Shown one piece after another: positions 55,659 through 64,000 of a DNA stretch of 64,000 bases. This stretch comes from Adiantum capillus-veneris. Its lineage: Eukaryota; Streptophyta; Polypodiopsida; Polypodiales; Pteridaceae. Under the pieces are notes generated by a model that was given only the letters and a program-made list of their open reading frames with translations, was not told the origin of the DNA and did no database searches. Each line of letters opens with the position of its first letter. Position 1 is the stretch's first letter. The position numbers and the translations under genes were made by a program. Location: contig CM043971.1 in the NCBI GenBank assembly GCA_014529385.2, positions 33,129,209 to 33,193,208 of the forward strand, given 5' to 3'.

Positions 55659-56863
55659 TGTTAGGTGCAGCGGAAATGAATGTTGTTCTTTCTCAAGATG
55701 AGTGCTCCGGACTGTGCTCAAAGTTCCATTTACTTACGGAAGGGAGAACCTTCCATTCCTTTAATGAGAGAGTGCAAGTGATCACAAACAAAGTGGTAAA
55801 CACTGTGCATGAAGGTGCTAAGACTGAGAGATAGAGAGAGAAGAATACGACACCAGAAAAGTAGTCAAACTCTCCTCCGAAGGCCCCACTCTCTATGGCG
55901 AGAGCGGACTACTATAGATTGCACGAATCTCTACAATCCAATGGACTTGCTGATGATGTCGACGAGGAGACCGGCTGAAATCTAAAAATGGTACTGGCTG
56001 AAATCTGCAAATCTTGTATCTGCTGAATTCTGACTCTGTGTCCGTGACGATGGCGATGACAACGATGCGACGACGACGCGCTGAAAACACAGATGCTAAA
56101 ATCTGTGTTTTCCGGGCTGAATCTGCAAGCCTTGGCTGATCTGACCGTGCGGCGAGGATCTGCTGCGAGAAGGTGAGATCTACGAAGTTCGGGGGTTCTA
56201 CTGCGGAGTCTGACTACTGAAAACTGAAAGCACTGATGCAGAGGGGCTGAAATGTTGCCGAAAACTACAAAACGCTAGGTTGACATGCTGATGCAAAAAC
56301 ACTAGGGCTGATTTGGGTTCTGTTGCAAGAACGCTAGGCAAATTGCTGGAATCTGCTAACGCCAGGCTTGTTCTGCTATCTGCAAAATGTTGGGCTGTCC
56401 TTGATGAAAAACGCTAGGCTGGTCTTTGTCCTATTGGCTGAAAACGCTAGGTTGACTGCCCGGGGGGGGGGGGTCTTACTGAGAAGGTGCCTGTTGAACA
56501 CAAGGTTCCTGCTACCTCTTCTGCCAGAGCATGCTAGCGCTAGCTTTTCTTATACATATTCATAGCCAATTTGCCTTACCCAGTTTCCCAACAAAAGTCA
56601 CTTAATAATAATAAGTGAAAATTGGCTAAAATAGGGAAAATAGGTCTATGCACTGTACAAATGCTCCTGATGGATTCTAACTGTAATCTAATGATCATGC
56701 TGTGTGCAACAAGAGGATATGTATCTACTCTAAGTGCCTGGACATGCACGGTCTACGAATAGACTCACAAAAGTGCCAGAACACTTCCTATTCCTAAGCT
56801 GACTGAACCCTAGACACGAAGTAGCTTGTCCACGTACACATAGGGTTAGATGTGCACGTGACA
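55659..56863 (-). mobile_element. 3' LTR of the minus pol-less element
   Basis: Minus-strand ends TGTCACGTGCACATC and CGCTGCACCTAACA, 1205 bp. Contains the AGCGTTTT motif array (plus-strand AAAACGCTA, 56270-56450) and the leader hairpins. Confidence 0.92.
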
Positions 56864-56876
56864 TCCCCTCCTTTTT
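56864..56876 (-). promoter_or_regulatory. Polypurine tract
   Basis: The minus strand reads AAAAAGGAGGGGA, adjacent to the LTR start. Confidence 0.75.
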
Positions 56877-58202
56877 CAAGTGAGGTACTGGTCCCGAACT
56901 GTATGGCGTCGAGGGAGATCGCCAACAACGTCCAGAATCCTGAAAAGGACTCTTCGCCGGCCCACTCTGATGTGTGGGTCGTGCAATACTTGAGCTTCAT
57001 AAAGGTCTGCAAAGCCTTCTTCTTTGGACCCCGCTGAAAGCGACACGGTCATCTTCAATGCTTCAACTTCGTCTATAGTCATGCGTCTACCTTCTTCAAG
57101 AATCTCCGAGGATGAAAATTCCCGAAACCACTTCCAGCACAAAAACATGAACATACCCATTCCATGTAAAGTGACTGGAAAAATTCTAGTCTTCTTCAAA
57201 GAATGTGCATGCAATGTAGATGAACATAGAGACAGAGTGTCAAACCGTTCATCAAACACACGCAAACAGTGAGATCGAATCTTGTCTTTCTGATCTATCC
57301 TTATCAACTGTGGCAAATCACAATGGAAATACCCATGCTTGGTGCTCAATCCGTCTTGTGCTCTTTCTAATACTGTGTCATGCCAAGGAAGAGACATTGA
57401 ATGTGAATTCCTTGAATGCAAACATTTCATCTTTTCATGAGAAATCAGCATACATCCGTGCTCATTCATGAGTGAATCGTGCTCATCGTACAATATGGCA
57501 TGCCTATGAAAAGGGATCACATAATGACGGTGACTAAAATACAAGAGCCAAAATCGATTCTTCGTGATTGATCGAATCCTCCTTTGGGGATTCTTTGGAC
57601 CTCAACTCGAGAGCCAAGATCGGTTCTTCGTGATTGATCGAATCTGCAATGAGGTTATCTTCGCTAGAAAAAGCATCAACTAAACCATCATCCATGTGAA
57701 CAATCACGTCGTGATCATACAAATCATCATGCTCGTGAATAATCACATCTTTATCCTGCAAATCATCATAATCGTGAATAATCACATCATTATCATGCAA
57801 TTCATCATGCTTATCATTATCATGCAATTCATGTGTATCATGCTTTGGAGAAGACAAGACTGAGAGAGTCTCCTTCTCTTGTTTCTTTCCAATCTTCGCT
57901 TACATATTAGAAATAAGAGATGAAGAATGAACAACTCTCTCTCGTTGGTCTTTCTGCGCTTCACGCTCTAACTGTCTTTCTTCGCGCTCGCGATCCAATT
58001 CGGCTATTCTTTCTTCGTGCTCACGCTCTATGGCTGCCATTCTTTCTTCGTGCCACGCTCTCATCATGTCCATCATCGTCTTGACCAAAGCCTCCATAGG
58101 AGTTGGTACAATCCTTGGCGTATATGGGGAAGGGGGAGGATCAGAAAACCCTCCCAGTGGGGAAAAATTCTTCTTCGCCACTTCCATGCTCATCACCTCC
58201 AT
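56877..58202 (-). pseudogene. Deleted polyprotein of the minus pol-less element
   Basis: Gag N-terminus: FSPLGGFSDPPPSPYTPR, then a charged EEREAQ-type coiled coil (57900-58202). After the deletion junction come VVHSSSLISNM, a TAA, ETLSV, and the His/Asp-rich repeat (KHDTHELHDNDKHDELHDND and following, 57640-57860). Then the conserved C-terminal domain (56876-57544): PWHDTVLERAQDGLSTKHGY, KIRSHCLRVFDER, TLHGMGMFMFLCWKWFREFS. The DSINHEE block is duplicated locally (about 57550-57640). Frame breaks at about 57900 and 57540. Confidence 0.75.
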
Positions 58203-58668
58203 GCGAAGTATCCATTACGCTTCGGGTGATGACCTTACACTGAAGTCGTGGGTTCTTAAGTTCACAAGGAACTTGGGTTCTTGGGGGTCTTCAGTCTTGG
58301 GGTTCTCGAGGTTCGTGAGGATCTTGAGTTCTTCTTTAGCTTGCAATCTGTGTTAGAGAAGGATCTTCTCTTACCCGAGCTCTTCTCTTTCCCGCGGGCG
58401 CACCCCTTGGCGGCCTTGCGCTCACACCAAGGTTGCTTTTTCCCACCTCATGTCGATTGGCCGGCCGCTAAGTGCACGGTCCGCTCTTAATGAGTGAAAA
58501 GAGAAACAAGGGGAGGTTGGACAAGCCCTTCTTTCCTGGGTTTCCTGTCACTCTTCAAAGACACGATTAGGAATCGACACACCCAAGAGGACTTGGGTTA
58601 CGTGCGACCGCAACAAGCAAAAAAAAATCCTGTGGTTCTTTCCTTGAGTGATACAGAACACTGCCAAA

Positions 58669-58680
58669 GCTCTAATAACA
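58669..58680 (-). promoter_or_regulatory. Degenerate primer-binding site
   Basis: The minus strand reads TGTTATTAGAGC, where the plus copy has TGGTATCAGAGC: two changes. Downstream TTTGG is conserved. Confidence 0.7.
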
Positions 58681-59139
58681 ATGTTAGGTGCAGCGGAAAT
58701 GAATGTTGTTCTTTCTCAAGATGAGTGCTCCAAACTGTGCTCAAGGTTCCTTTTACTTACGGAAGGGAGAGCCTTCCGTTCCTTTAATGGGAGAGTATCA
58801 CAAACAAAGTGGTGATGTCACGTGACACATTCAACCCTATGTGTCCGTGGACAAGCTACAGCATGATCAGGGTTCAGTCAGTCCAGTCAAGTCCAGATTA
58901 GAAGAGATCTGGCACTTTTTGTGAGTCTATTCGTAGACCGTGCATGCCCAGTCACTTAGTATAGATGCATATCCTCTGGTTGCACACAGCATGATCATCA
59001 GTATTCCCTTCAGAATTCATCAAATTCAGTCAGGGGAATTTTCCAGTGCATTTAGCCTATTTTCCCTATTTTAGGCATTTTTCACTTATTATTTTGAAGT
59101 GACATTCCAACAAAAGTAGGTAGGGCAATTTTGCTAAGT

Positions 59140-59155
59140 TAATATATAAGCAAAC
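59140..59155 (+). promoter_or_regulatory. LTR TATA box
   Basis: TTAATATATAAGCAAACC, conserved at about 63680 in the 3' LTR. The transcript start would be near 59170. Confidence 0.65.
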
Positions 59156-59170
59156 CCAAGTTAGCACTCA

Positions 59171-59437
59171 ATGGCAGAAGAGGCAACAGGAGCTTCCCAC
59201 TCAACATGCATTCTTCTCAGCAAGAACCCTCAAGCACCATCAACCCTAGCGTTTTTGGACATCTTCAACACCTCCCCACCCCTAGCGTTTTTGGTCTCCA
59301 ACAATACCTCTCCAAGCTCTGGCGTTTTCAGCATTGCATGTGTCGCCACAGTCCCAGATTTGCCTAGCGTTTTCATTAACGATACAGATCTGCCAGCGTT
59401 TGTGATTTTCAGCCTTGACAGCAGCCCAGACTCCTAG
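59171..59437 (+). CDS. LTR leader ORF, 88 codons (hypothetical)
   Basis: First ATG after the TATA box. Open in both LTRs of this element (63702-63968 is the other copy) with only substitutions. The peptide repeats a PSTLAFLD/SPPLAFLV phrase because it is translated from the AGCGTTTT motif array. In the solo LTR at 38.77 kb the ATG is CTG, so conservation as a protein is doubtful; it may act as an upstream ORF or be chance. Confidence 0.25.
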   Translation: MAEEATGASHSTCILLSKNPQAPSTLAFLDIFNTSPPLAFLVSNNTSPSSGVFSIACVATVPDLPSVFINDTDLPAFVIFSLDSSPDS

Positions 59438-59610
59438 CGTTTTCAGCCCTAGCGACCACCTTCAGATCAGCGTTTTTTCCGGCAGTAAGACAACGTTTTT
59501 GCAGCAGATTTTCAGCATCAAGTACGGCGGTCAAATCAGCCCTAAGTACTTGCAAATACCCCCATTTTCAGCCTCCCAAAAACGCAGTAGACCAGCGTTT
59601 TTCAACAGTT
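59245..59610 (+). repeat. Array of CTAGCGTTTTT motifs in the leader
   Basis: About nine copies of a CTAGCGTTTT(T)-like 10-12 mer at irregular 20-60 bp spacing, mixed with CAGATCAGCC and TTTCAGCC. Present in all LTRs of the family (8100-8320, 38820-39080, 56270-56450 inverted, 63777-63990). Confidence 0.8.
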
Positions 59611-60015
59611 CGAATCAGCCCGAAATTCAGCAGTTAGAAGACCGCAGATTTCAGCCCTAAAGTCGTCGTCGTCATCCCCGTCGTCGTCGTCGGCATAGGT
59701 CCCAAGTTGCATCAGTCCCTTGCATCCTCCTTGTACCACTTTGTGCAATCAATAGTCGACCACTCTCGCCAACGAGAGTGGGGCCTTCGGAGGAGGGTTT
59801 TACAACGTCTCTGGTGTCGTATCTCTCTTCTCTCTCTATCTCTCAGTCTCATACACTTGCACGCACAGTGTCCATTCACTTTGTTTGTGATCATAGCACT
59901 TTCCATTAAGAACGGAAGGCTCTCCCTTCCATAAGAACTAAAAGGAACCCTTGAGCACAGTTCGGAGCACTCATCTTGAGCAAAGCGCAAACAATCATTC
60001 CGCTGCACCTTACAT

Positions 60016-60027
60016 TGGTATCAGAGC
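60016..60027 (+). promoter_or_regulatory. Primer-binding site, initiator-Met tRNA
   Basis: TGGTATCAGAGC one base after the LTR end; extended by TTTGG. Confidence 0.97.
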
Positions 60028-60451
60028 TTTGGCAGTGTTTTGTATCACTCAAGGAAAAAACCACAAGAATTTTTTTTGCTTGTTGCGGTCGCACGAACCC
60101 AAGTTCGCTTGGGCGTGTCGATTCCTACTCGTGGTTTTGAAGAGTGACAGGAATCCCAGGAAAGAAGGGCTTGTCCAGCCTCCCCTTGTGTCTCTTTTCA
60201 CTCATTGAGAGCGGACCGTGCACTTAGCGGCCAGCCAATCGACGTGAGGTGGGAAAAAGCAACCTTGGTGTGAGCGCAAGGCCGCCAAGGGGTGCGCCCG
60301 CAGAAAGGAGTAGAACTCGGGTGAAGAGAAGATCCTTCTCAAACACTGTTTGCAAGCAAAAGAAAACCTCAAGAACCTCGAGATCCTCAAGAACCCAAGA
60401 CCCTCAAGAACCCAAGTTCCTCGTGAACTTAAGAACCAAAGATCATAGTGC

Positions 60452-61138
60452 ATGGTCGTCACCCGAAGCGGAATGGATACTTCGCATACAGGTGATGAGC
60501 ATGAGAGAGGCGGCAAAGATTTTTCCCCACCAGGAGATTTTTTCGACCCTCCCCCTTCGCCATCTACGCCACGAGTTGTACTAACTCCTATGGAGATGAT
60601 GGTCAAGCAGATGATGGCCATGATGGACAAACAAGAAGCAAATCGCCTTGCTAAGGACCGCGAGCAAGAAGCAAATCGCCTTACTCTAGAACGCGAGCGC
60701 GACGCACGCAAACAAAGAAAGGCGGAAGAGGCAGCACGAAGCGCGACCTTGGAGATTGAGCGAGAGGCTCAATGAGAACTACGAACTCAAGAATTGGTTC
60801 GACAGGTACTTGCCTCGAAGACCGAACCACCCAAAGATCGTGGGAGTTCCTCAAGTGGTGCAAGCCATGATGCGGATTCCAACCATCCAGGCACAGAGAA
60901 GTTGACTTTCAGTAAGTATGACGGTAAGATGGATGCTACGGTTATTCGTTCTTGGTTGCATCAATTTAATGCTTATTTTGCGACAACTAAGAAGACAGGA
61001 AATAGCAAAGTTTTGACGGCAGCTATGTACCTTGCTAGTGATGCCATCAATTGGTACCACGCATGGAAAGAGGCACAGCTAGCCGCGCACCTAGAGGAAG
61101 CCGACGAATTCACGCCCCTTTTCCTTCAATTGGGCTAA
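60452..61138 (+). pseudogene. Gag N-terminal part of the plus pol-less element
   Basis: Begins MVVTRSGMDTSHTGDE at 60452. A Pro-rich FFDPPPSPSTPR motif, then a Lys/Arg/Glu coiled coil, to a TGA at about 60773. It reopens with LRTQELVRQVLASK, then gag capsid start FSKYDGKMDATVIRSWLHQF and ASDAINWYHAWK. A one-base shift near 61118 separates it from the following long frame (consensus reading would continue FxxLKARFMPPEYLAR). Two defects, so this copy cannot make full Gag. Confidence 0.75.
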
Positions 61139-61166
61139 TTTCCAAGACAAGCTCAAGGCGCGGTTT

Positions 61167-63335
61167 ATGCCACCTGAGTACCTCGCACGATTGAAGGACG
61201 ATTGGCGCGCTCTCAAGCAAAATGGTATGCCGGTTATGTCTTTTTCTAATCGTGTTTTGCAGCTAGGCACTCAATTACGAAAATCGAATGATGAGCGCAA
61301 AGAGGCTTTTCTCTTTGGATTGGACGAGTATATCAAGTACGATGTCGAGGTACTCGATCCAATCGATCTCAACAAGGCGGTAGCGATTACTCTCGCACAG
61401 GAGATGAAGCACAACAAGGGAAAGCCTAAGGAGAACAAGACTTCCACAAGTACCTCGCAGACTTCTCAGAACCCTCAAAACGGTAAGAACGGTAAGACTC
61501 GTAAAAATGGTAACTCTTCTAACCAATCTTCCAACAGTCTCTCAGAAAAGAATTCTTTCAATGAATCTAAGGGTAAGGCAAACACAATTGCTAAACCTAA
61601 GCTTACTCCAGATGAAAAGGTAGCACAAGGAATTGTAGAAGGATACATCACGTCGGAAGAGCAAAGCACTTATTCTAAGAAAGGTCGTTGTTTTCATTGT
61701 CACATTAAGGGTCACATAAAAAGAACATGTCCTAAGCTTGAATCGAATGAATCTAAAGAATCCACACAACCCACTTCATCTGTCAATGCAATGAATGATA
61801 ACACGAGTGTGCCCCACGTTTCTCCTGACCCTCCCATTAATGATTCTCTCATTAAATGTTATGGTCGTACGTCGGAGCAACGTTTTGTCATATTGTTTGA
61901 CCCAAGTAGTATGCATGATGTGATCAGTCCCTCTCTTGTTGAGAGAGCCCGCCTCGAAGTTAGTCCGAGATCTCCTATTGAGGTCTCTGGCTTTGTTCCC
62001 GGTATGGACGCTCTCCCCACGGAGGAGTGCCTTGATGTGTTTTTTGGAATTCAACAAGCTACCTTCACTAGACGATTTGTTGTTTCTCCTCTCTCAGGAT
62101 GTGTTATGATTTTGGGCATTCGATGGTTTCGTGATAATAACGCTCTCATAGATTTTGCGGCTAACACTTTAACTCTCAATGCCTTAAGTGATTCTCATAT
62201 TGTCATTCATGGAGAGGACATTGTTCATTCTCCCTCTCTCATTGCTAATATGCAGGACAAGATTGAAAGGATTCAGGAGAAGGAGACTCTCTCAGTCTCT
62301 TTTTCTCCACAGCATGACACACAGAATTTGCATGATTATGAGAAGCATGATGATTTGAATGATAATGATTTACATGATGGTTTGGATGACAAAGATAAGC
62401 ATGATGATTTGCATGATCAAGATGTGATTTCTCACAAGCATGATGAGTTGCATGAAGAAGATGTGGTTGTCCACCAGGATGATGTGTTAGTGGATGCTTT
62501 TTCTAGCGAAGCTAACCTCGTTGCAGATTCGATCAATCACGAAGGATCGATCTTGGCTCTCGAGCCTAGGTCCAAAGAACCCTCACAGGAAGTATTATGT
62601 GTTCGCATGATTGATACGCACGCATTGTTCGAATGTTTCATTCGTGATCATTTCCTGTATTTTAGTCAGCATCGTTATGGGATCCCTTTTCCTAGGCATG
62701 ACATATTGTATATTGAACATGTTTCTCTCACGGATGAGCACGAATATATGCGGATTTTTCATGAAAAGCTGAAAAGTATGCATTCAAGGAAGTCACATTC
62801 CGTCTCTCTTTTTTGGCATGACACATTTGTAGAAAGAGCACATGAAAGTACGAGCACCAAGCATGGGCATTTCCGTTGTGAATTGTCAAAGTTGATTGCT
62901 CTAGATCATAAGAGAAAGATTCGATCTCATTGTTTGCATATGTTTGATGAACAGGATGTCACTCCGTCTCTATGTTCATCTACATTGCATACACAGTCTT
63001 TAGAGAAGACAAGATTTTTTCCCTTCACTTTACATGGAATGGGTATGTTCATGGTTTTGTGTTGGAAATGGTTTCAGGAATTTTCAACCATGCAGATTCT
63101 TGAAGAAGAAAGAAGCAGGACTCTCGACGAAATTGAAGCATCGAAGGAGCCACAGAAGACTTTGTGTCGCTTTCGGCGCTGCCCAAAGAAGCAAGCGTTG
63201 CAGACCTTTATGAAGTTCAAGTACCGCACGACCCACACATCAAAGTGGGCCCACGAAGAGTCCCTTCTAGGATTCCGGATGCTATTGGCCATCTCCTTCG
63301 ACGCCATACAGTTCGGTACCAGTACCTCACTTTGA
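61167..63335 (+). CDS. Gag C-terminus, zinc knuckle, retropepsin-like domain, His/Asp repeat and conserved unknown domain (722 codons)
   Basis: Open frame, continuing gag from 61138 after a frameshift. Residues 1-90: retrotransposon gag helices (LKDDWRALKQNGMPVMSFSN, AFLFGLDEYIKYDV). About 90-140: Asn/Ser-rich linker. 175-188: zinc knuckle CFHCHIKGHIKRTC. About 236-330: retropepsin-like fold (FVILFDPSS at the active-site position, VMILGIRWFRDNNALIDFA at the end). The catalytic triplet is DPS where DTG/DSG is expected, so activity is doubtful. About 380-445: His/Asp-rich repeats (KHDDLNDNDLHDGLDD and similar). About 475-660: a domain shared with the minus copy (FIRDHFLYFSQHRYGIPF, WHDTFVERA, KIRSHCLHMFDEQ, TLHGMGMFMVLCWKWF) with no family I recognise. 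There is no RT or integrase. The last 60 codons may be in a shifted frame relative to the minus copy, since a second frame (63164-63397) is also open. The stop overlaps the polypurine tract. Confidence 0.75.
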   Translation: MPPEYLARLKDDWRALKQNGMPVMSFSNRVLQLGTQLRKSNDERKEAFLFGLDEYIKYDVEVLDPIDLNKAVAITLAQEMKHNKGKPKENKTSTSTSQTSQNPQNGKNGKTRKNGNSSNQSSNSLSEKNSFNESKGKANTIAKPKLTPDEKVAQGIVEGYITSEEQSTYSKKGRCFHCHIKGHIKRTCPKLESNESKESTQPTSSVNAMNDNTSVPHVSPDPPINDSLIKCYGRTSEQRFVILFDPSSMHDVISPSLVERARLEVSPRSPIEVSGFVPGMDALPTEECLDVFFGIQQATFTRRFVVSPLSGCVMILGIRWFRDNNALIDFAANTLTLNALSDSHIVIHGEDIVHSPSLIANMQDKIERIQEKETLSVSFSPQHDTQNLHDYEKHDDLNDNDLHDGLDDKDKHDDLHDQDVISHKHDELHEEDVVVHQDDVLVDAFSSEANLVADSINHEGSILALEPRSKEPSQEVLCVRMIDTHALFECFIRDHFLYFSQHRYGIPFPRHDILYIEHVSLTDEHEYMRIFHEKLKSMHSRKSHSVSLFWHDTFVERAHESTSTKHGHFRCELSKLIALDHKRKIRSHCLHMFDEQDVTPSLCSSTLHTQSLEKTRFFPFTLHGMGMFMVLCWKWFQEFSTMQILEEERSRTLDEIEASKEPQKTLCRFRRCPKKQALQTFMKFKYRTTHTSKWAHEESLLGFRMLLAISFDAIQFGTSTSL

Positions 63336-63346
63336 AAACGAGGGGA
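63334..63346 (+). promoter_or_regulatory. Polypurine tract
   Basis: GAAAACGAGGGGA immediately before the 3' LTR. Confidence 0.8.
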
Positions 63347-64000
63347 TATCACGTGACACATCCAACCCTATGTGTCCGTGGACAAGCTACAGCATGATCA
63401 GGGTTCAATCAGTCCAGTCAAGTCTAGATTAGAAGAGATCTGGCACTTTTTGTGAGTCTATTCGTAGACCGTGCATGCCCAGTCACTTAGTATAGATGCA
63501 TATCCTCTAGTTGCACACAGCATGATCATCAGTATTCCCTTCAGAATCCATCAGATTCAGTCAGCGGAATTTTCCAATGCATTTAGCCTATTTTCCCTAT
63601 TTTTGACATTTTTCACTTATTATTTTTAAGTGACTTTCCAACAAAAGTAGGTAGGGCAATTTTGCTAAGTTAATATATAAGCAAACCCAAGTTAGCACTC
63701 AATGGCAGAAGAGGCAGCAGGAGCTTCCCACTCAACATGCATTCTTCTCAGCAAGAACCCTCAAGCACCATCAACCCTAGCGTTTTTGGACATCTCCAAC
63801 ACCTCCCCACCCCTAGCGTTTTTGGACTCCAACAATACCTCTCCAAGCTCTGGCGTTTTCAGCATTGCATGTGTCGCCACAGTCCCAGATTTGCCTAGCA
63901 TTTTCATTAACGATCCAGATCTGCCAACGTTTGTGATTTTCAGCCTTGACAGCATCCCAGACTCCTAGCGTTTTCAGCCCTAGCGACCACATTCAGATCA
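63347..64000 (+). mobile_element. 3' LTR of the plus pol-less element (partial)
   Basis: TATCACGTGACACATCC (5' LTR has TGTCACG, so the first dinucleotide is TA by mutation). Runs to the window end; TATA box and motif array conserved. Confidence 0.95.

Larger units (their letters stand above)
55659..58815 (-). mobile_element. Pol-less LTR retrotransposon, minus copy, internally deleted and interrupted
   Basis: 3' LTR 55659-56863, polypurine tract, internal region 56864-58681, degenerate primer-binding site and the first 134 bp (58682-58815) of its 5' LTR, which is then cut by the insertion of the plus-strand copy. Compared with the plus copy it lacks about 1.4 kb (gag core, zinc knuckle and protease-like domain): the N-terminal coiled-coil region joins directly to the part after the protease at about 57935. 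Candidate left target duplication CTTGA (55654-55658); the right side is outside the window. Confidence 0.85.
58816..60014 (+). mobile_element. 5' LTR of the plus pol-less element
   Basis: 1199 bp, TGTCACGTGACACATTC to CTGCACCTTACA. TATA box at about 59143; AGCGTTTT motif array 59245-59610; perfect hairpin at about 59760; second hairpin at about 59913. Confidence 0.95.
58816..64000 (+). mobile_element. Pol-less LTR retrotransposon, plus copy (3' LTR cut by window end)
   Basis: 5' LTR 58816-60014, initiator-Met primer-binding site, internal region of about 3.3 kb, polypurine tract 63334-63346, 3' LTR from 63347 to beyond the window. The internal region encodes Gag, a zinc knuckle, a retropepsin-like domain, a His/Asp-rich repeat and a conserved unknown domain, but no reverse transcriptase, RNase H or integrase. 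The LTRs differ at about 18 of 650 visible bases. Inserted in an LTR of the minus copy; left candidate target duplication GGTGA (58811-58815). Confidence 0.9.

Noticed and set aside
57534-57857. Stand-alone His/Asp-rich protein gene
   Set aside because: It is part of the pol-less retroelement, matched by the array in the plus copy at 62.3-62.5 kb.

Overview
This window looks like nuclear DNA from a land plant with a large, transposon-filled genome. The evidence is a plant-type pectate lyase split by introns, the last exon of a CDK5RAP1-like tRNA methylthiotransferase, Ty1/copia and chromodomain Ty3/gypsy elements primed by initiator-Met tRNA, and abundant CT/GT microsatellites. The pectate lyase is a divergent type that I associate with seed-free plants, so a fern or other non-seed plant is my best guess, not a proven one. 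There is no bacterial gene, CRISPR array or rRNA, and the only tRNA-like sequences are SINE heads.

Layout. 1-9.3 kb: a decayed LINE 3' end, an extraordinary poly(C) tract of about 650 bp, a broken hAT transposase, and a decayed minus-strand Ty3/gypsy element. The gag of that gypsy element is interrupted by a solo LTR (TSD GGAAG), which itself carries a 131-bp hAT-type MITE (8-bp TSD). 9.56-10.1 kb: CDK5RAP1-like terminal exon. 10.7-18 kb: LINE-like remnant, a SINE, a gypsy-like gag fragment, a Ty1/copia remnant and a broken HGKG-type transposon protein. 18-27 kb: mostly non-coding, with microsatellites, a roughly 190-bp diverged tandem repeat and a second LTR family, including a solo LTR with TSD TATCC. 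27.8-31.5 kb: minus-strand pectate lyase (four exons seen, N-terminal exon missing) with a second copy of the SINE in an intron. 31.7-32.9 kb: diverged repeat block that also preserves the empty site for two later insertions.

33-46 kb: nested Ty3/gypsy complex. A plus-strand element (gag at 33.0-34.3 kb; protease to 3' LTR at 41.4-46 kb) is split by a minus-strand element (34.3-41.4 kb), whose gag carries a solo LTR with TSD CTGTG. 46-49 kb: mostly repeats with no firm gene. 49.04-55.50 kb: complete but ORF-dead Ty3/gypsy chromovirus with both LTRs, PBS, PPT and TSD TTTGG. 55.66-64 kb: two head-to-head copies of an LTR retrotransposon that encodes Gag, a retropepsin-like domain, a His/Asp-rich repeat and a conserved C-terminal domain of unknown function, with no reverse transcriptase or integrase. 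The plus copy has inserted into an LTR of the minus copy. The two solo LTRs at 7.7 and 38.4 kb belong to the same family.

The best candidate for something undescribed is that pol-less LTR family: its unknown C-terminal domain, its altered protease active site, its leader with arrayed GCGTTTTT motifs and hairpins, and its repeated insertion into other retroelements. Autonomous gypsy elements may supply its reverse transcriptase and integrase in trans, but that is inference.
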